Part shown: positions 37,849 to 46,905 of the stretch, in pieces
Position numbering within the stretch: the stretch's first letter is position 1
Layout: each line of letters starts with the position of its first letter
NCBI GenBank assembly: GCA_028281665.1
Contig: JANQJK010000019.1
Span: forward strand, 39,856-103,855
Direction: 5' to 3'
Source of the DNA: Hyphococcus sp.
GTDB lineage: Bacteria; Pseudomonadota; Alphaproteobacteria; Caulobacterales; Parvularculaceae
DNA: 64,000 bases
Notes under the pieces: generated by a model
The model's database searches: none
The model's input: only the letters and a program-made list of their open reading frames with translations
What the model was told of the DNA's origin: nothing
Made by a program: the position numbers and the translations under genes

Positions 37849-38859
37849 ATGCTGAAGATTGCCCGCACTGAACTGATTAACGACGTTATCGTCGCGCCGA
37901 TGTCGGGCATATCCGACCTGCCGTTTCGACGAGCGGCGGCGCGATGCGGCGCGGGTCTCGTCGTGTCGGAAATGGTGGCGAGCGAGGAATTGGCGCGGGC
38001 GCGGCCTGACGTTGTCCGGCGGGCCGTCGGCGACGGTGAGATTTTTCCATTCGTGGTTCAGCTTGCGGGACGCGAGGCGCGCTGGATGGCTGAAGGCGCC
38101 CGCCTCGCTGAGGCCGCCGGCGCCGATATTGTCGACATCAATATGGGCTGCCCGTCGCGGCAGGTGACGGGTCAGCTCTCCGGGTCGGCGCTGATGCGCG
38201 ATCTCGATCATGCGGTCGAATTGATCGACGCGACGGTGGCTGCGACGACAAAGCCCGTCACGCTGAAAATGCGTCTCGGATGGGACTGGTCTACGCTCAA
38301 TGCGCCTGAACTCGCTGTCAGGGCCGAGGCCGCCGGGGTTCAGATGATTACGGTACATGGCCGTACACGGAGTGATTTCTTCGACGGCTTCGCAAACTGG
38401 CAGGCGGTGCGCTCGGTAAAGAACGCCGTTTCCGTTCCGGTCGTGGTTAATGGCGATATTGCCGGCGTTGAAAACGCGCGCGACGCGCTCGCGCAGTCCG
38501 GTTGCGACGGCGTGATGATCGGGCGGGCGGCGCTGGGACGTCCGTGGCTTGCCGGATGCGTCGCCAACGCGCTGGAAGGCGGCGGAGACGAGGTCCATCC
38601 GCCGCTTAGGGAGCAAGGCGAGATCGCGCTTCGTCATTATCGCGAGACAATCGATCATTACGGCGCGCCGCTCGGCGTGCGCATGGCGCGCAAACACCTG
38701 GCCGCCTATGTGGACCTGGCGCCGCTTGATATCGGCGATGGGGATCGCCGGGCGTTTCGCTCCGCCATTTGCCGACTGGCGTCGCCCGCCGCCGTCACCG
38801 AAGCGCTCGAAAACTTCTACGAGGGCCGGCTCGAAACGAAGGTGCGGGACGCCGCGTGA
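37849..38859 (+). CDS. dusB: tRNA-dihydrouridine synthase (NifR3/DusB type)
   Basis: This 336-aa FMN enzyme reduces uridines in tRNA. Diagnostic segments are APMSGISDLPFRRAAARCGAG, INMGCPSRQVTGQLSGSALM with the catalytic Cys101, TVHGRTRSDFFDGFANW, and GCDGVMIGRAALGRPW. I take the ATG at 37849, which removes a proline/glycine-rich non-family extension starting at 37783. In alphaproteobacteria this gene (nifR3) usually heads an ntrB-ntrC-ntrY-ntrX operon. Here ntrY follows directly after a 218-bp gap and ntrBC are missing. Confidence 0.95.
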   Translation: MLKIARTELINDVIVAPMSGISDLPFRRAAARCGAGLVVSEMVASEELARARPDVVRRAVGDGEIFPFVVQLAGREARWMAEGARLAEAAGADIVDINMGCPSRQVTGQLSGSALMRDLDHAVELIDATVAATTKPVTLKMRLGWDWSTLNAPELAVRAEAAGVQMITVHGRTRSDFFDGFANWQAVRSVKNAVSVPVVVNGDIAGVENARDALAQSGCDGVMIGRAALGRPWLAGCVANALEGGGDEVHPPLREQGEIALRHYRETIDHYGAPLGVRMARKHLAAYVDLAPLDIGDGDRRAFRSAICRLASPAAVTEALENFYEGRLETKVRDAA

Positions 38860-38961
38860 TAGAATCACGCGCTGTTTCGGACTGTTTCATTTTGGCAACA
38901 TAACTGTTGATTTTCTGCAACAACCGTCCCATCGTGCATCCTTGCGCGGCTGAAACCCGCT

Positions 38962-38977
38962 TGGTTTGGCGATTGCA
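38962..38977 (+). promoter_or_regulatory. weak candidate sigma-54 (-24/-12) promoter upstream of ntrY
   Basis: The sequence TGG-N8-TTGCA with the invariant GG (38963-38964) and GC (38975-38976) 12 bp apart fits the sigma-54 pattern, including the G at position 7, but three central bases differ from TGGCAC. It lies about 100 bp before the ntrY start. It could be a chance match. Confidence 0.25.
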
Positions 38978-39077
38978 GACGGAACTGTTGCTCTTCGACC
39001 ACGCGGGAACTTGTTTCAGACTGGCGCAATTCGGGGGGTGTGAATGGTTGAGTTGAAATCCCGCTGGATGGCGTAAG

Positions 39078-41396
39078 TTGGGTCACGAACAGAGCGATAC
39101 CTCAAATACGGACGATCGGAATACGCGCCCCAACGCGGCGCGGCGGTTCCTGCCGCAATGGGCGCTCTCCAACACCACCGCCGCTGCAGCACTGATCGGG
39201 GCGGCCGCGGTCGCCTTTTTTACAACATGGTTTTTGATGTCGCCGCTGGTGGAACGGGTCGACCGCACGTTCCTGATGTGGACCGTCATCGGCAATATCG
39301 TCATCGCCGCGGGCTTCGCTGTACTGATCGGCGTTCGTCTCTGGCACGTTCTCGCCGAGCGCCGGCATCAGCTCGCCGGCTCGCGCACCCATTTGCAGCT
39401 TGTGGGTCTCTTTTCCCTGCTGGCGGTGATCCCGGCGATCATCGCCTTTCTTTTTGCGTTTACGATTCTAAGGGCGAGCCTCAACGACGTTTTCAGTGAG
39501 CGCATCGATAACTATCAGAACACGGCGCGCGAGTTGGCGAACGCCCTTTGGGCGAATGAAACCAACGCCGCGGGCATTAATCTGAACCAGATGGAACTGG
39601 ACCTTGAGCGGGGCGCTGCGTTTGGGGTTACGGCGTCGACGCCGATTAGTTTTCGCCGGGCGCTGATGGAGCAGGCCCTGGTGCGCGATCTTGCGGCGAT
39701 CATCGTTCTCGACAGCGACCGAAATATCATCGCCCGTGTGAAAATCCTGGACGCCGCATACGCGTTGCCGCCGAAAGAAGTGTTCGACAACATAGACGCC
39801 GCCGCCGCCGAAGACCGGCCCCGACAGGAATGGGGCAACTTTGACGCGAACAACGAACAAGTTTTCGATCTTTATCGCGGTATTCTGAAAATCAACGCCT
39901 ATCAGGGCGGATACATCGTTACTTACAAAGTCATTCCGCCTGCGATCTCCAGGGAGCTTCTCGCGGTGCGCAACATTCGCGACGACTGGGCTGAGGCAAC
40001 GGCCAGCCGCGCGCGGCTGGAGCGCGTGTTTTTCGCCGGGTACATTGTTCTTGCGGTTATCATTCTCTTTGGCGCCATCTGGGCCGCGCTGTTCGCGGCG
40101 ACGCGACTCGTTCAGCCGATTGGACGCCTCGTCAACATGGCCGAACGCGTCTCCAGCGGGGAGCTCGGCGCGCGAACCGAAGTGCTCAAGGAAGATGGCG
40201 AATTTGGCGTGCTCGCGCGTTCGATGAATCACATGACCGCGCAGTTGCAGACGCAGCGAGACGACTTGATCGACACCAACCGCCAGTTCGACGAGCGCCG
40301 ACGTTTCACCGAGGCCGTGCTGTCGGGCGTTTCCGCGGGCGTGATCGGGCTTGCCGCAAGCGGGCGGATCACGATTGCGAATAAGTCGGCGGCGCTTTTG
40401 CTGGGCGAGGAACCCGGCCAGCTGACAGGCCGGTGGATTCAGGACGTCATGCCGGAGCTGACGGACTTGCTGCAAGACGCGGCGGTTTCCAGTGAAACGG
40501 AGACCGGCGACCAGATTGAGCTGACCCGAAACGGCCAGGCGCAGGCGCTGAATGTCCGCATCGTGAAGGATCGTTTCAACAGCGAGGATCGTTTTGTCGC
40601 GACGTTTGACGACATCACGCAGCTGATCTCCGCGCAGCGCAACGCCGCATGGGGCGATGTCGCCCGGCGCATCGCTCACGAGATCAAGAATCCGCTGACG
40701 CCGATCCAGCTGTCAGCCGAACGGTTGCGCAGAAAATACCTTGGCGAGGTCACGTCGACGCCTGAGGTGTTCGACAAGTGCACCGAGACCATCATTCGCC
40801 AGGTCAACGATATCGGCCGCATGGTTGACGAGTTCTCATCTTTCGCGCGCATGCCGAAGCCTGTTATCGGGCGCGAAGATTTAAGAGAGCTGGTCCGCGC
40901 GGCGGTCTTTCCGCAGAAAGTCGCATTTCCCGACATCGACTTTGAAATCGCGGCGACGGATGAGCCCAGTTTTGTCGATTGCGACGGTCGGCTGATTGTC
41001 CAGGCGCTTTCGAACCTTCTGAAAAACGCCGGCGAGTCGATTACGGCGCGGGCCGCTGAGCCCGGCTTCGGGTATCCGGGCCGCATTCGCGTAGACGTCG
41101 TCAACACCGCGCGCAACGCCGAGATTCATATCCTCGACAATGGCCTCGGCCTGCCGTCGAAAGAGCGCCATCGACTTGCGGAGCCTTACATGACGACCCG
41201 CGCCAAAGGGACGGGGCTTGGTCTCGCCATCGTCAAGAAAGTGGCGGAGGAGCATGGTGGCTCCCTTGCTTTTGCAGATGACGGAAGCCTTGGGCCGAGC
41301 GGCGCCCGCATGACGGTGACATTGCCCCGCATCGACGTGGGCGAAATCAGCGAAACGGAAATCGACGCCCCGAAAACCGCGGCGGCGGCGGAATGA
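39078..41396 (+). CDS. ntrY: membrane sensor histidine kinase NtrY
   Basis: NtrY (772 aa) senses redox or nitrogen-related signals and phosphorylates NtrX. The N-terminus has several transmembrane helices (about 32-115) and a second hydrophobic helix near 315-340 after a periplasmic region. HAMP, PAS (about 415-520) and kinase core follow. The phospho-acceptor is His534 in RRIAHEIKNPLTPIQLSAERLRR. The ATPase domain has NLLKNAGESI, ILDNGLGLPS and KGTGLGLAIVKKVAEEHGG. The start is TTG at 39078; no better start is visible nearby. ntrX begins 26 bp downstream. Confidence 0.93.
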   Translation: MGHEQSDTSNTDDRNTRPNAARRFLPQWALSNTTAAAALIGAAAVAFFTTWFLMSPLVERVDRTFLMWTVIGNIVIAAGFAVLIGVRLWHVLAERRHQLAGSRTHLQLVGLFSLLAVIPAIIAFLFAFTILRASLNDVFSERIDNYQNTARELANALWANETNAAGINLNQMELDLERGAAFGVTASTPISFRRALMEQALVRDLAAIIVLDSDRNIIARVKILDAAYALPPKEVFDNIDAAAAEDRPRQEWGNFDANNEQVFDLYRGILKINAYQGGYIVTYKVIPPAISRELLAVRNIRDDWAEATASRARLERVFFAGYIVLAVIILFGAIWAALFAATRLVQPIGRLVNMAERVSSGELGARTEVLKEDGEFGVLARSMNHMTAQLQTQRDDLIDTNRQFDERRRFTEAVLSGVSAGVIGLAASGRITIANKSAALLLGEEPGQLTGRWIQDVMPELTDLLQDAAVSSETETGDQIELTRNGQAQALNVRIVKDRFNSEDRFVATFDDITQLISAQRNAAWGDVARRIAHEIKNPLTPIQLSAERLRRKYLGEVTSTPEVFDKCTETIIRQVNDIGRMVDEFSSFARMPKPVIGREDLRELVRAAVFPQKVAFPDIDFEIAATDEPSFVDCDGRLIVQALSNLLKNAGESITARAAEPGFGYPGRIRVDVVNTARNAEIHILDNGLGLPSKERHRLAEPYMTTRAKGTGLGLAIVKKVAEEHGGSLAFADDGSLGPSGARMTVTLPRIDVGEISETEIDAPKTAAAAE

Positions 41397-41422
41397 TGAT
41401 GAGAAAATAGGGAACATCGCGA

Positions 41423-42811
41423 ATGAGCATCGACATACTGGTAGTGGACGACGAAGCCGACATTCGAGAGCTGGTCGCCGGCATTCTTGAGGATGAAGGC
41501 TTCAGTCCGCGCAAGGCTCATGACGCCGGTTCGGCCCTGGCGGCCGTGCGCGAACGGGTGCCCGCGCTCGTTGTGCTCGATGTCTGGCTACAGAATTCCG
41601 CGATGGACGGCATCGAAATTCTTGAGGAACTGAAAAATGTGCACCCCGATCTGCCCGTCGTCATTATCTCCGGACACGGCACGATTGAAACGGCGGTCGC
41701 TGCGATCAAGAAGGGCGCCTATGATTTCGTGGAGAAACCTTTCAACGCCGACCGGCTGGTGCTGGTTGTCAATCGCGCCCTGGAAGCGACGCGGCTTCGG
41801 CGTGAGAACAGCGAACTGCGCCAGCGCGCGCCGGACTGGGGCCTCATCGGATCGTCGCCGGCCGTCTCGTCATTACGCAGCGTTATCGAACGCGTTGCAG
41901 ATGCGCGCTCGCGCGTTCTGATCGCGGGCCCTCCGGGCTCGGGCAAAGAAGTGGTTGCGCGCCTCATCCATTCGACGTCGATCCGTGCGGACCAGCCCTT
42001 TGTTGTTGTCAGCGCGGCGACGATTTCTCCGGAAAACATGGAAGAGGAGCTGTTCGGGATAGAAGGCGAAGACGGCGGTCCGCGCGCCGTGGGCCTTATG
42101 GAAAAGGCTCATGGCGGCACGCTGATGTTTGACGAGATCGGCGACATGCCGCTCGAAACGCAGAGTAAAATATTACGCGTACTGATCGATCAGCGTTTCA
42201 AACGGGTCGGCGGACAGCAGCCGGTTTCCGTCGACGTGCGCATTATCTCAACGACATCGCGCGATTTGCTGGCGGCGGCGGACGCTGGCGAGTTTCGGGA
42301 GGATCTTTACCATCGCCTGAACGTCGTTTCGATTGCGGCGCCGGGTCTCGACGAGCGACGCGAGGATATTCCCGCTCTTTCCGCATACTTCGTTGATCGC
42401 ATCGCGCGCGCCTCAGGGCTGCCGAAACGCCCGTTTTCAGTTGAAGCGATGGCCGCGCTGCAAACCTATCACTGGCCCGGCAATGTCCGCCAGCTTCGCA
42501 ACATTATCGAGCGGACGCTGATTTTGATGCATCGCGATCCGGACGTTGAAATTACATGCGAGATGTTGCCGTCTGAAATCATGGATGCGGGGCTTTCGAT
42601 CCCGGCGGGCGAGGGGCTGGAACTGGTCATCTCGTTGCCCCTGCGCGACGCGCGCGAGCGCTTTGAGCGCGAATACCTGATCGCTCAGATTAATCGGTTT
42701 GGCGGGAATATCTCCCGCACCGCCGCGTTTATCGGCATGGAGCGGTCGGCGCTTCACCGCAAGCTGAAAGCGCTTGGCGTTAATGGCCAGGCACGCGCCG
42801 AAAGCGCTTGA
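41423..42811 (+). CDS. ntrX: response regulator NtrX lacking a canonical GAFTGA loop
   Basis: NtrX (462 aa) has a receiver domain with phospho-acceptor Asp53 (VVLDVWL), an AAA+ domain with Walker A GPPGSGKE (169-176) and Walker B MFDEIGD (235-241), and a Fis-type HTH at the end (ISRTAAFIGMERSALHRKLKALG). Where sigma-54 activators carry GAFTGA, this protein has FGIEGEDGGPRAVGLMEKAH, so the sigma-54 contact loop is absent. I recall this from other alphaproteobacterial NtrX proteins, which implies regulation through another polymerase form or as a repressor. Confidence 0.93.
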   Translation: MSIDILVVDDEADIRELVAGILEDEGFSPRKAHDAGSALAAVRERVPALVVLDVWLQNSAMDGIEILEELKNVHPDLPVVIISGHGTIETAVAAIKKGAYDFVEKPFNADRLVLVVNRALEATRLRRENSELRQRAPDWGLIGSSPAVSSLRSVIERVADARSRVLIAGPPGSGKEVVARLIHSTSIRADQPFVVVSAATISPENMEEELFGIEGEDGGPRAVGLMEKAHGGTLMFDEIGDMPLETQSKILRVLIDQRFKRVGGQQPVSVDVRIISTTSRDLLAAADAGEFREDLYHRLNVVSIAAPGLDERREDIPALSAYFVDRIARASGLPKRPFSVEAMAALQTYHWPGNVRQLRNIIERTLILMHRDPDVEITCEMLPSEIMDAGLSIPAGEGLELVISLPLRDARERFEREYLIAQINRFGGNISRTAAFIGMERSALHRKLKALGVNGQARAESA

Positions 42812-42860
42812 TCGCATGGCGGATTCGTGAGATCGGGCGCGACATGAGGGCACGCTCTCC

Positions 42861-44234
42861 ATGAGAATTGTCGTTTGCGGCGCAGGCCGCGTCGGCACCG
42901 GCATTGCCCGGCGCCTGTCGCGCGAAAAAAACGACGTGACGGTCATCGATCAGTCGAAAGAACTGATCCGCGCTGTCGCGGAGCGTCTCGACGTGCGCGG
43001 CGTCGTCGGAAACGGCGCCTATCCCGAAACGCTGGAGGAGGCGGGCGCGCGCGAAGCGGACATGCTGATCGCCGTTACGTATTCGGACGAAGTCAACATG
43101 ACGTCGTGCCAGATCGCCCATTCCCTCTTCAAGGTGCCGACAAAGATCGCGCGCATACGCGCGCAGGGGTATCTCGATCCTCGTTACTCCGACCTGTTCT
43201 CGCGCAATCACTTGCCGATTGATGTCGTTATTTCGCCCGAGCGCGAGGTTTCCGAAGCCATCATTCAACGCATGTCCACACCGGGAGCGTCCGAGGTTAA
43301 ATCATTCGCAGACGGACAGGTTTGGGCGATTGGCGTCAAGCTGCGCGACGACTGTGCAATCATCAATACGCCGTTGCGCCAGGTTGCGGAACTGTTTCCG
43401 GATTTGAAAATCACGATTGTCGCGATCAAACGCGGCGATCGCCTGTGGCGCGTTCATGCGGACGACCAACTGGCGCCGGGCGACCAGATCTATTTTGTTT
43501 CCGACCGCAACGACGTTCAGCGCGCGCTGGAGATTATGGGCGAGGCGGCGCGCCAGGCGCGGCGCGTTATTCTTGTCGGCGGCGGCAACATCGGCCGGTT
43601 CGTGGCGCGCGGCCTTGAGAAGCTTGGGTCCATGAAGATCCGCGTCGTCGAACGTGATCGCGCCAAGGCCGAGATTGCGGCCGAAGAACTGGAGCGGACG
43701 ATTGTTCTGCAAGGCGATGGTCTTGATCGCACAATCCTGCGCGAGGCCGGCGTCGCCGAAGCAGAAACGGTCGTTGCGGTTACTGAAAACGATCAGGTCA
43801 ATATTCTCGCTTCCGTCGTCGCCAAGCGGGAAGGCGCGCGGCGCACTATGGCGCTGGTGAACGATCAGGATTACGGGCCGATTTCGGAGGCTGTGGGCGT
43901 TGACCGGTTTGTCGATCCGCGCGCCACGACTGTTTCGACAATCCTTCAGCATGTGCGCCGGGGACGCATTAAAGGCGTCTATTCCTTGAGCGACGGCGCG
44001 GCCGAGCTTATCGATGCGATTGCCCTTGAGACATCGCCGCTCGTTAACAAGCCGCTGGGCGATGCGCAATTGCCTGAGGGCGTGATGATCGGCGCGGTTG
44101 TGCGCGACGGCGTTGTGGTAATGCCGAGCCGCGACACGGTGATCCAGGCCGGCGATCGCGTCATCCTGATGTCCATGCGTGAGAACGTGAAGGATGTCGA
44201 ACAGATGTTCCGTGTCAGTATTGAATACTTCTGA
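42861..44234 (+). CDS. trkA: TrkA, regulatory subunit of Trk potassium uptake
   Basis: TrkA (457 aa) is a peripheral cytoplasmic protein with two RCK halves that bind NAD(H) or nucleotides and gate the TrkH channel. The first Rossmann loop is CGAGRVGTGIARRLS near residues 6-20; the second is LVGGGNIGRFVARGLEKLG near 234-252. Each half ends in a RCK_C/TrkA_C ligand-binding domain. The fingerprint AVTENDQVNILASVVAKREGARRTMALVN is clear. It lies 49 bp after ntrX and 24 bp before trkH, as in many alphaproteobacteria. Confidence 0.95.
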   Translation: MRIVVCGAGRVGTGIARRLSREKNDVTVIDQSKELIRAVAERLDVRGVVGNGAYPETLEEAGAREADMLIAVTYSDEVNMTSCQIAHSLFKVPTKIARIRAQGYLDPRYSDLFSRNHLPIDVVISPEREVSEAIIQRMSTPGASEVKSFADGQVWAIGVKLRDDCAIINTPLRQVAELFPDLKITIVAIKRGDRLWRVHADDQLAPGDQIYFVSDRNDVQRALEIMGEAARQARRVILVGGGNIGRFVARGLEKLGSMKIRVVERDRAKAEIAAEELERTIVLQGDGLDRTILREAGVAEAETVVAVTENDQVNILASVVAKREGARRTMALVNDQDYGPISEAVGVDRFVDPRATTVSTILQHVRRGRIKGVYSLSDGAAELIDAIALETSPLVNKPLGDAQLPEGVMIGAVVRDGVVVMPSRDTVIQAGDRVILMSMRENVKDVEQMFRVSIEYF

Positions 44235-44258
44235 GAATACAGGAGGGTTGCGCGCGCC

Positions 44259-45650
44259 ATGGGCCTGACGGCGATCCTGCGCGGCTTTGCCGGGGTTTTG
44301 ATTATCGTCGGGCTGGCGATGCTGGCGCCGCTGCTGCTTGCGGTTTCCACCGGCGACCCGTCCGCGGGCCCGTTTCTTTATGGGCTCATCGCGACCCTGA
44401 CGGCGGGCGGCGGCGCCTGGGCGGCGAGCATCGGCCGCGTGCCTGCGTCCGATTTTCGCGGCGCACTTGTAATCATTCTATTGTGGTGGATTGTTGCGCC
44501 GGCCTTCGCGGCGATACCATTCGCCCTCGGTCCGATGTCGTTTTCGGACGCCTATTTCGAGGCGATTGCCGCTGTTACGACGACCGGCGGGTGGTTGTCG
44601 CGCGAAGCTGCGGTCGCATCTCCGCCGTTAATGCTCTGGCGGGCCGAACTGCAATGGCTCGGCGGACTGGCGTCGATTGCCGTCGCCGCAGCGATCTTTA
44701 TCCGGCCGGCGTTCATCGGGATCGATACGCTCCTGCCGCCATTTTCGCGCGGTGCGAAGAACGATTTCCTGCGTCCGCTGCGCAACGCGGTTTACAGTTT
44801 CTGGTCAATATACGCCGGTGTGACGTTCATTGCCGTTGTGGCTTTTGCGCTCGCCGGCGCCCCCGCGCTCGATGCGATTGTCATGGCGCTCTCCGGCGTC
44901 GCCAGCGGCGGCTTCCTGCCGGGCGTTGACGGCCCGGCGGGCGTCTCGGCGTGGATCGTCGTGGTCCTGTTTTTCCTGATGGTCTTCAGCGGATCGAACT
45001 TTGTCGTCATCGCGCGCCTGGTGCGAGGCGCAAAAGAACGCGTGCGCGACGTTGAAAACGGCGCCTATTTTGCGATCATTCTGTTTGCCGGCTTTTTCTT
45101 CTGGCTCCTTGCGGGCGCCGGGGACGTCGATCTCATCGTTCCCCATCTCTTCAACGCCGCGTCAATTCTGTCGACGAACGGGTTCACCATCGGCGAGGCG
45201 CCGCCTCTGACGATTGCGCTCGTGACGGCGATTATCGGCGGCGCCGCCGTTTCGACTGCGGGCGGGTTCAAGATTCTTCGCTGGCTGGTGATCATGCGCC
45301 GGGCCCGCGAGGAATTGCGGCGATTGATCGAGCCCAGCGCCGTTTTCGGGAAGCGAACGGTGTCGAACGAACTCGGCGTCTGGATCCATTTTCTCGTTTT
45401 CACGATGACGCTCGCCGGGCTTGTGGTAATCCTGTCGTCCGGCGGGCATTCCTTCGAATTGTCCGCCGCGGCGGCGGTGTCGGCCCTCTCCAATGCCGGA
45501 CCTTTGATCTATCTTGCGGAAGGCGGAGAGAGCGGATACGGGGCGTTCGGCGAGCTTTACCGCTGGGCGCTCGCTGCGGCGATGATCCTTGGCCGGCTCG
45601 AAGCCGCTGTCGCGCTTGCGCTGATCAATCGCTGGTTCTGGAGGGCCTGA
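44259..45650 (+). CDS. trkH: TrkH-family potassium uptake membrane subunit
   Basis: This 463-aa integral membrane protein has the four membrane-pore-membrane units of the TrkH/KtrB superfamily. The pore segments visible are AVTTTGGWL, SGVASGGFLPG, SILSTNGFTIGEAPP and SALSNAGPL. These carry the conserved glycines of the selectivity filter. The start ATG is 24 bp after trkA, so both subunits are co-expressed. The chain is a little shorter than E. coli TrkH (about 480 aa) but contains all parts expected. Confidence 0.92.
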   Translation: MGLTAILRGFAGVLIIVGLAMLAPLLLAVSTGDPSAGPFLYGLIATLTAGGGAWAASIGRVPASDFRGALVIILLWWIVAPAFAAIPFALGPMSFSDAYFEAIAAVTTTGGWLSREAAVASPPLMLWRAELQWLGGLASIAVAAAIFIRPAFIGIDTLLPPFSRGAKNDFLRPLRNAVYSFWSIYAGVTFIAVVAFALAGAPALDAIVMALSGVASGGFLPGVDGPAGVSAWIVVVLFFLMVFSGSNFVVIARLVRGAKERVRDVENGAYFAIILFAGFFFWLLAGAGDVDLIVPHLFNAASILSTNGFTIGEAPPLTIALVTAIIGGAAVSTAGGFKILRWLVIMRRAREELRRLIEPSAVFGKRTVSNELGVWIHFLVFTMTLAGLVVILSSGGHSFELSAAAAVSALSNAGPLIYLAEGGESGYGAFGELYRWALAAAMILGRLEAAVALALINRWFWRA

Positions 45651-45658
45651 AACGACCG

Positions 45659-46528
45659 ATGGCGACGATTGCATATGTAAACGGAAGCTTCGTTCCGATA
45701 CGCGACGCGGAGGTTCCGATTGAAGACCGGGGCTATCAGTTCGCAGACGGAATATATGAAGTCTGCCTCTATGTCCGTGGGCGGTATCTGGACCTTGACG
45801 GACATCTGGACCGCATGGAGCGGTCCTTGCGCGAATTGCGTATTGACGCGCCAATGTCGCGCAACGCCCTCCGGGTTGTGATGGGGCAATTGGTAAGGCG
45901 CAACCGTTTCAAGACAGCGCTTGTTTACATTCAGGCGACCCGGGGCGTTGCACCCCGAAACCACGCCTTCCCGCCGGCGCAGACGCCGCCCTCGCTCGTG
46001 ATGACCACGAAGCCCTTCGATCTTGACGCATCGGACGCAATCGCTGCGAAGGGCGTCGGCGTCATTACCCATCCGGACATCCGCTGGGGGCGGGTTGATA
46101 TCAAAACCGTGTCGCTGCTGCCCAACGTGCTTGCGAAACAGGCGGCAAAGGAAGCGAACGCCGCCGAAGCGTTGCTCGTGCGCGATGGGGTCGTCACGGA
46201 GGGGTCGTCGTCCAACGCATGGATTGTCGATCGCGAGGGCGCACTCATTACGCATCCGAAAGGGCGTCAAATTCTTGGCGGAATCACGCGGGAAACGGCG
46301 CTTGCCTGCGCGGCGGATCTCCAGATCACGGTTCACGAGCGCCCATTTACCGTCGCGGAAGCAAAATCCGCCGCTGAGGCATTCATTACGTCTGCGACAA
46401 ATCTGGTGACGCCGGTTGTCGCCATAGACGGCGAGGCGATTTCGGCCGGCGCGCCGGGGCCCGTGGCGCTGCGCCTGCGCGAAGCGTACAAATTGCGCGC
46501 GGCGGGCGTGACAAACCGCGCGCCGTAA
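45659..46528 (+). CDS. dat: D-amino-acid aminotransferase-like class IV PLP enzyme
   Basis: This 289-aa fold-type IV aminotransferase begins IAYVNGSFVPIRDAEVPIEDRGYQFADGIYEV, diagnostic of D-alanine aminotransferase. The PLP lysine is Lys149 in VDIKTVSLLPNVLAKQAAKEANAAEALLV. EGSSSNAWIV binds the cofactor phosphate. It probably interconverts D-alanine and D-glutamate with keto acids for cell wall synthesis, but branched-chain specificity cannot be excluded. The ntrX-trkA-trkH-dat-hfq-hflX order is characteristic of this class. Confidence 0.88.
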   Translation: MATIAYVNGSFVPIRDAEVPIEDRGYQFADGIYEVCLYVRGRYLDLDGHLDRMERSLRELRIDAPMSRNALRVVMGQLVRRNRFKTALVYIQATRGVAPRNHAFPPAQTPPSLVMTTKPFDLDASDAIAAKGVGVITHPDIRWGRVDIKTVSLLPNVLAKQAAKEANAAEALLVRDGVVTEGSSSNAWIVDREGALITHPKGRQILGGITRETALACAADLQITVHERPFTVAEAKSAAEAFITSATNLVTPVVAIDGEAISAGAPGPVALRLREAYKLRAAGVTNRAP

Positions 46529-46630
46529 TAGCGCCCACTTTTCCTGTTTTTCGGTTGCCTAACGACGGGCCAGCGGCCAAACTGTTGTTGCACTGCAATA
46601 ACGAAAAGAAAAGGCGGAGATGCGGCGCTC

Positions 46631-46879
46631 ATGAGCGAGAAAAAACAAAACCTGCAAGACACGTTTCTCAATCAGGTCCGGAAAAGCAAAACGCCCGTGA
46701 CGATTTTCCTGGTCAACGGCGTTAAACTTCAAGGCGTTGTCAGCTGGTTCGACAATTTTTGCGTCCTCCTGCGTCGCGACGGACAATCCCAACTTGTCTA
46801 TAAGCACGCGATCTCTACGGTGATGCCGCAGCAACCGGTATCACTCTGGGATAATGACGAGACCGATGACGACGGCTGA
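46631..46879 (+). CDS. hfq: RNA chaperone Hfq
   Basis: Hfq (82 aa) is a hexameric Sm-like protein that pairs small RNAs with mRNAs. Sm1 reads [41 protein letters not shown], and Sm2 includes the [13 protein letters not shown] motif with the KH pair of the RNA-binding pore. The C-terminal tail is short and acidic ([10 protein letters not shown]), as in many alphaproteobacteria. hflX follows 26 bp later. Confidence 0.98.
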   Translation: MSEKKQNLQDTFLNQVRKSKTPVTIFLVNGVKLQGVVSWFDNFCVLLRRDGQSQLVYKHAISTVMPQQPVSLWDNDETDDDG

Positions 46880-46905
46880 CCGGCTCAACTCGCAAAGACC
46901 AGCCA

